Below are positions 5,852 to 7,307 of a stretch of DNA of 7,307 nucleotides, in pieces. Source of the stretch: Candidatus Babeliales bacterium (GTDB lineage Bacteria; Babelota; Babeliae; Babelales; CAZZPM01). Positions within the stretch are counted from its first letter, which is position 1, and each line of letters begins with the position of its first letter. The stretch lies in NCBI GenBank assembly GCA_016763165.1, contig JAESUJ010000018.1, positions 1 to 7,307 of the forward strand. The letters run 5' to 3'. Both the position numbers and the translations under genes were made by a program. The notes below the pieces were generated by a model. It did not search any database. It saw only the letters and a program-made list of their open reading frames with translations, and was not told the origin of the DNA.

Positions 5852-7015
5852 GTGAAAACTTTTGTACAATGCAAACAGATATGTAGATTGTTAATGGTAG
5901 GCATAAGCATGATGGGTTCTTGTTTGCATGCAGAGGTAATCCAGCAAGGTCTCGATACTGGTTTGTATGGAAACTGGGTTAAAAAACATGAATGGCAGCG
6001 ATTGTCTGAAAAACTTCTGGTTGAGATGGATACAGTTTATGCTGATCTTGAAAAGTATGATGTTGAAAAGTTTCAACCAAAATATGCAGAAATAGATCAG
6101 AAGTTTAATGATTTTTATAAAAAAATTGGTGTGAGTAAATCATCGGTTGGAGCATTGCTACAAGAAGTCAAAGAAGACTTGGTAGAGAAGTTACAAAAAT
6201 CGCTTCAAGCCGATGATGACATCAATGATCAAAGAATCGACTCTGAACAGAAAGCATTTCAACTTGATCGTGATATTAAAAAAGCTGAGTTTGATATTAA
6301 ACAGATTGAAGTTGACATGCAGCTTGTTGAACGTTTTGATCAAGAGATCAATGCACGTCAGTCGTATGTGCAAGAAATTTTGACTATGGGGCAAAATAAG
6401 CGAACAGAGGGTATTCAGGTTTTTGAAGAGCTGAAGTTAATGTTGGATGATAGAAAAGCACGAGAAAAATATTATTTTATTAAAGGGTCTGTTGATCATT
6501 TAATAGAGTTAAGCGCTTTCTATCTGAATACTTTTTTAGTTGAAACCAATGATATTATTCAAAAATCAGTACAACATATGCAGCAAATCGAAGCTTCAAT
6601 TCGTCAACTTGAAGAAAAGGGTGCGGTGATTAATAATCGCTCAGTTGTTCTTCAGGAATTAAAAATTAAAGAGGCTGAGGAAAAACTACGTGCTCTTGAG
6701 AGAGAAGAAGAGGAGCGTCTGGCAAGAGAAAAAAACAGACCAGTACCTATTTCTCGTCCATTGAGTCTGTTTGAACGATCGAGTAAGTTCGTTTTTCTCA
6801 TCTGGTATGTTATTACTGATATTGCAGTTGAGACAAGAAACTCGGTTTATTCTTTCTTATTTGGTCGCCCGTATAACGTCGTAAAGAAAAGAGCAAAGAA
6901 AGAGACTGATATTGTTGAGAAAAAATCAAACCTTGAGAAATTAGAGGTGATTCAGCAGCAAAGTCAGGCGCAAGATATAGCTACAGAAAGTACGACTCAA
7001 AATTTAATACCTTAA
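5852..7015 (+). CDS. secreted coiled-coil protein of unknown function
   Basis: I do not recognise this 387-residue protein. It starts at GTG 5852, nine bases after AAGGAG (5837-5842). A signal peptide covers residues 1-27: basic start, hydrophobic LLMVGISMMG (13-22) and likely cleavage after LHA. Cys24 lies in MGSC, which is a poor lipobox. Residues about 45-290 are almost wholly helical, heavily charged and rich in Glu, Lys and Gln, with coiled-coil spacing, strongest at 100-170 and 240-292 (EAEEKLRALEREEEERLA). After a Pro-rich break (PVPISRP, 297-303) comes a hydrophobic stretch FVFLIWYVITDIAV (313-326) that may touch or cross a membrane, then a Lys-rich segment and a Gln/Thr-rich tail. 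It follows the split-barrel gene by 31 bases. An envelope or periplasmic structural role is a guess. Confidence 0.85.
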   Translation: MKTFVQCKQICRLLMVGISMMGSCLHAEVIQQGLDTGLYGNWVKKHEWQRLSEKLLVEMDTVYADLEKYDVEKFQPKYAEIDQKFNDFYKKIGVSKSSVGALLQEVKEDLVEKLQKSLQADDDINDQRIDSEQKAFQLDRDIKKAEFDIKQIEVDMQLVERFDQEINARQSYVQEILTMGQNKRTEGIQVFEELKLMLDDRKAREKYYFIKGSVDHLIELSAFYLNTFLVETNDIIQKSVQHMQQIEASIRQLEEKGAVINNRSVVLQELKIKEAEEKLRALEREEEERLAREKNRPVPISRPLSLFERSSKFVFLIWYVITDIAVETRNSVYSFLFGRPYNVVKKRAKKETDIVEKKSNLEKLEVIQQQSQAQDIATESTTQNLIP

Positions 7016-7079
7016 AATAATCAGAAGAATTTTTCACGCGGCTTTTTTGCAGAAAGTACCAAAATATAGTTTTTGTATC

Positions 7080-7108
7080 TTCACTTTGATAAGATGAATA
7101 GGTAATAT
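7080..7108 (+). promoter_or_regulatory. candidate sigma-70-type promoter for the last gene
   Basis: TTCACT at 7080-7085 and TAATAT at 7103-7108 each match four of six consensus bases and are separated by exactly 17 bases. The predicted transcript would start near 7115, leaving a short leader with the AAGGAG ribosome site at 7120-7125. In such AT-rich DNA a match of this quality can occur by chance. Confidence 0.35.
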
Positions 7109-7118
7109 TTTTATCAAA
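7085..7118 (+). repeat. 8-bp inverted repeat flanking the candidate -10 box
   Basis: TTTGATAA at 7085-7092 is exactly reverse-complementary to TTATCAAA at 7111-7118, with 18 bases between. The arms flank the candidate -10 box at 7103-7108, a place where a dimeric repressor could bind. It is not a terminator, as no T-run follows. The low complexity of the arms limits confidence. Confidence 0.35.
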
Positions 7119-7135
7119 AAAGGAGATTTGGGGTG

Positions 7136-7307
7136 ATGGGGCTTACAAAAACATCTATATTGTTATGGTCTGTTTTTTCAACAAATATTATTTTATATGG
7201 TGCACAGCAAGGAGGGTTGGCCCCTCTGGATGATCCATTTTCAAATACATCTACTTTTGAAGAAGATGCTTTTGCAGGTATTCCTTCACAGGGTAATTCT
7301 TTAATTC
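7136..7307 (+). CDS. 5' end of an exported protein, truncated by the window
   Basis: Fifty-seven codons are open to the window edge. The N-terminus MGLTKTSILLWSVFSTNIIL has a short basic start and a hydrophobic core, followed by YGAQQGG, consistent with a signal peptide cleaved near YGA. The mature part starts Gly/Gln-rich, then is acidic and Ser/Thr-rich (DDPFSNTSTFEEDAF). AAGGAG at 7120-7125 serves either GTG 7133 (seven bases) or ATG 7136 (ten bases). I chose the ATG, and the alternative adds one residue. No family is recognisable from this fragment. It follows another exported protein gene with a gap of about 120 bases that holds a possible promoter but no clear terminator. Confidence 0.7.
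   Translation, partial: MGLTKTSILLWSVFSTNIILYGAQQGGLAPLDDPFSNTSTFEEDAFAGIPSQGNSLI

Noticed and set aside
7016..7060. T-rich stretch after the coiled-coil gene as a terminator
   Set aside because: No stem of useful length precedes the T-run at about 7043-7048.

Overview
The window is an AT-rich bacterial segment with every supportable gene on the + strand, in two or three short operons and with very little spare DNA. The standard code fits: TGA acts as a stop and Trp is TGG. Long A and T homopolymers, compact spacing, and signal peptides on the last two products suggest a small-genome, Gram-negative-type bacterium. A host-associated lineage such as Dependentiae (TM6) would fit, but that is impression rather than proof.

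Region 1 (1-1331) holds the 3' end of an unidentified gene, then ribosomal proteins L28 (rpmB) and S20 (rpsT), then a glyoxalase/VOC-family protein with a basic C-terminal extension. It closes with a strong intrinsic terminator at 1301-1331.

Region 2 (about 1332-4092) starts after that terminator with seryl-tRNA synthetase (serS). A DUF58/von Willebrand A protein and a one-TM DUF4381-like membrane protein follow. These two overlap by ATGA and look like the core of a MoxR-type chaperone module, but no MoxR ATPase is present here.

Region 3 (about 4093-7015) holds a HemW-type radical SAM protein, a small FMN-binding split-barrel (pyridoxamine-phosphate-oxidase-like) protein, and a secreted coiled-coil protein of unknown function. 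After a gap of about 120 bases the 5' end of another exported protein begins and runs off the window.

The most notable observation is that two core genes, serS and hemW, are each interrupted by a single-base length change in a homopolymer: one A too many in A6 at 1828-1833, and one T too few in T7 at 4365-4371. Correcting one base in each restores family-typical proteins of 413 and 386 residues. Assembly error, transcriptional slippage, programmed recoding and recent mutation are all possible. The hemW site reads T TTT TTG in frame, which is a plausible -1 slippery heptamer. I see no mobile element, CRISPR array, tRNA or rRNA, and no clearly new multigene system. The rest is mostly housekeeping with two uncharacterised exported proteins.
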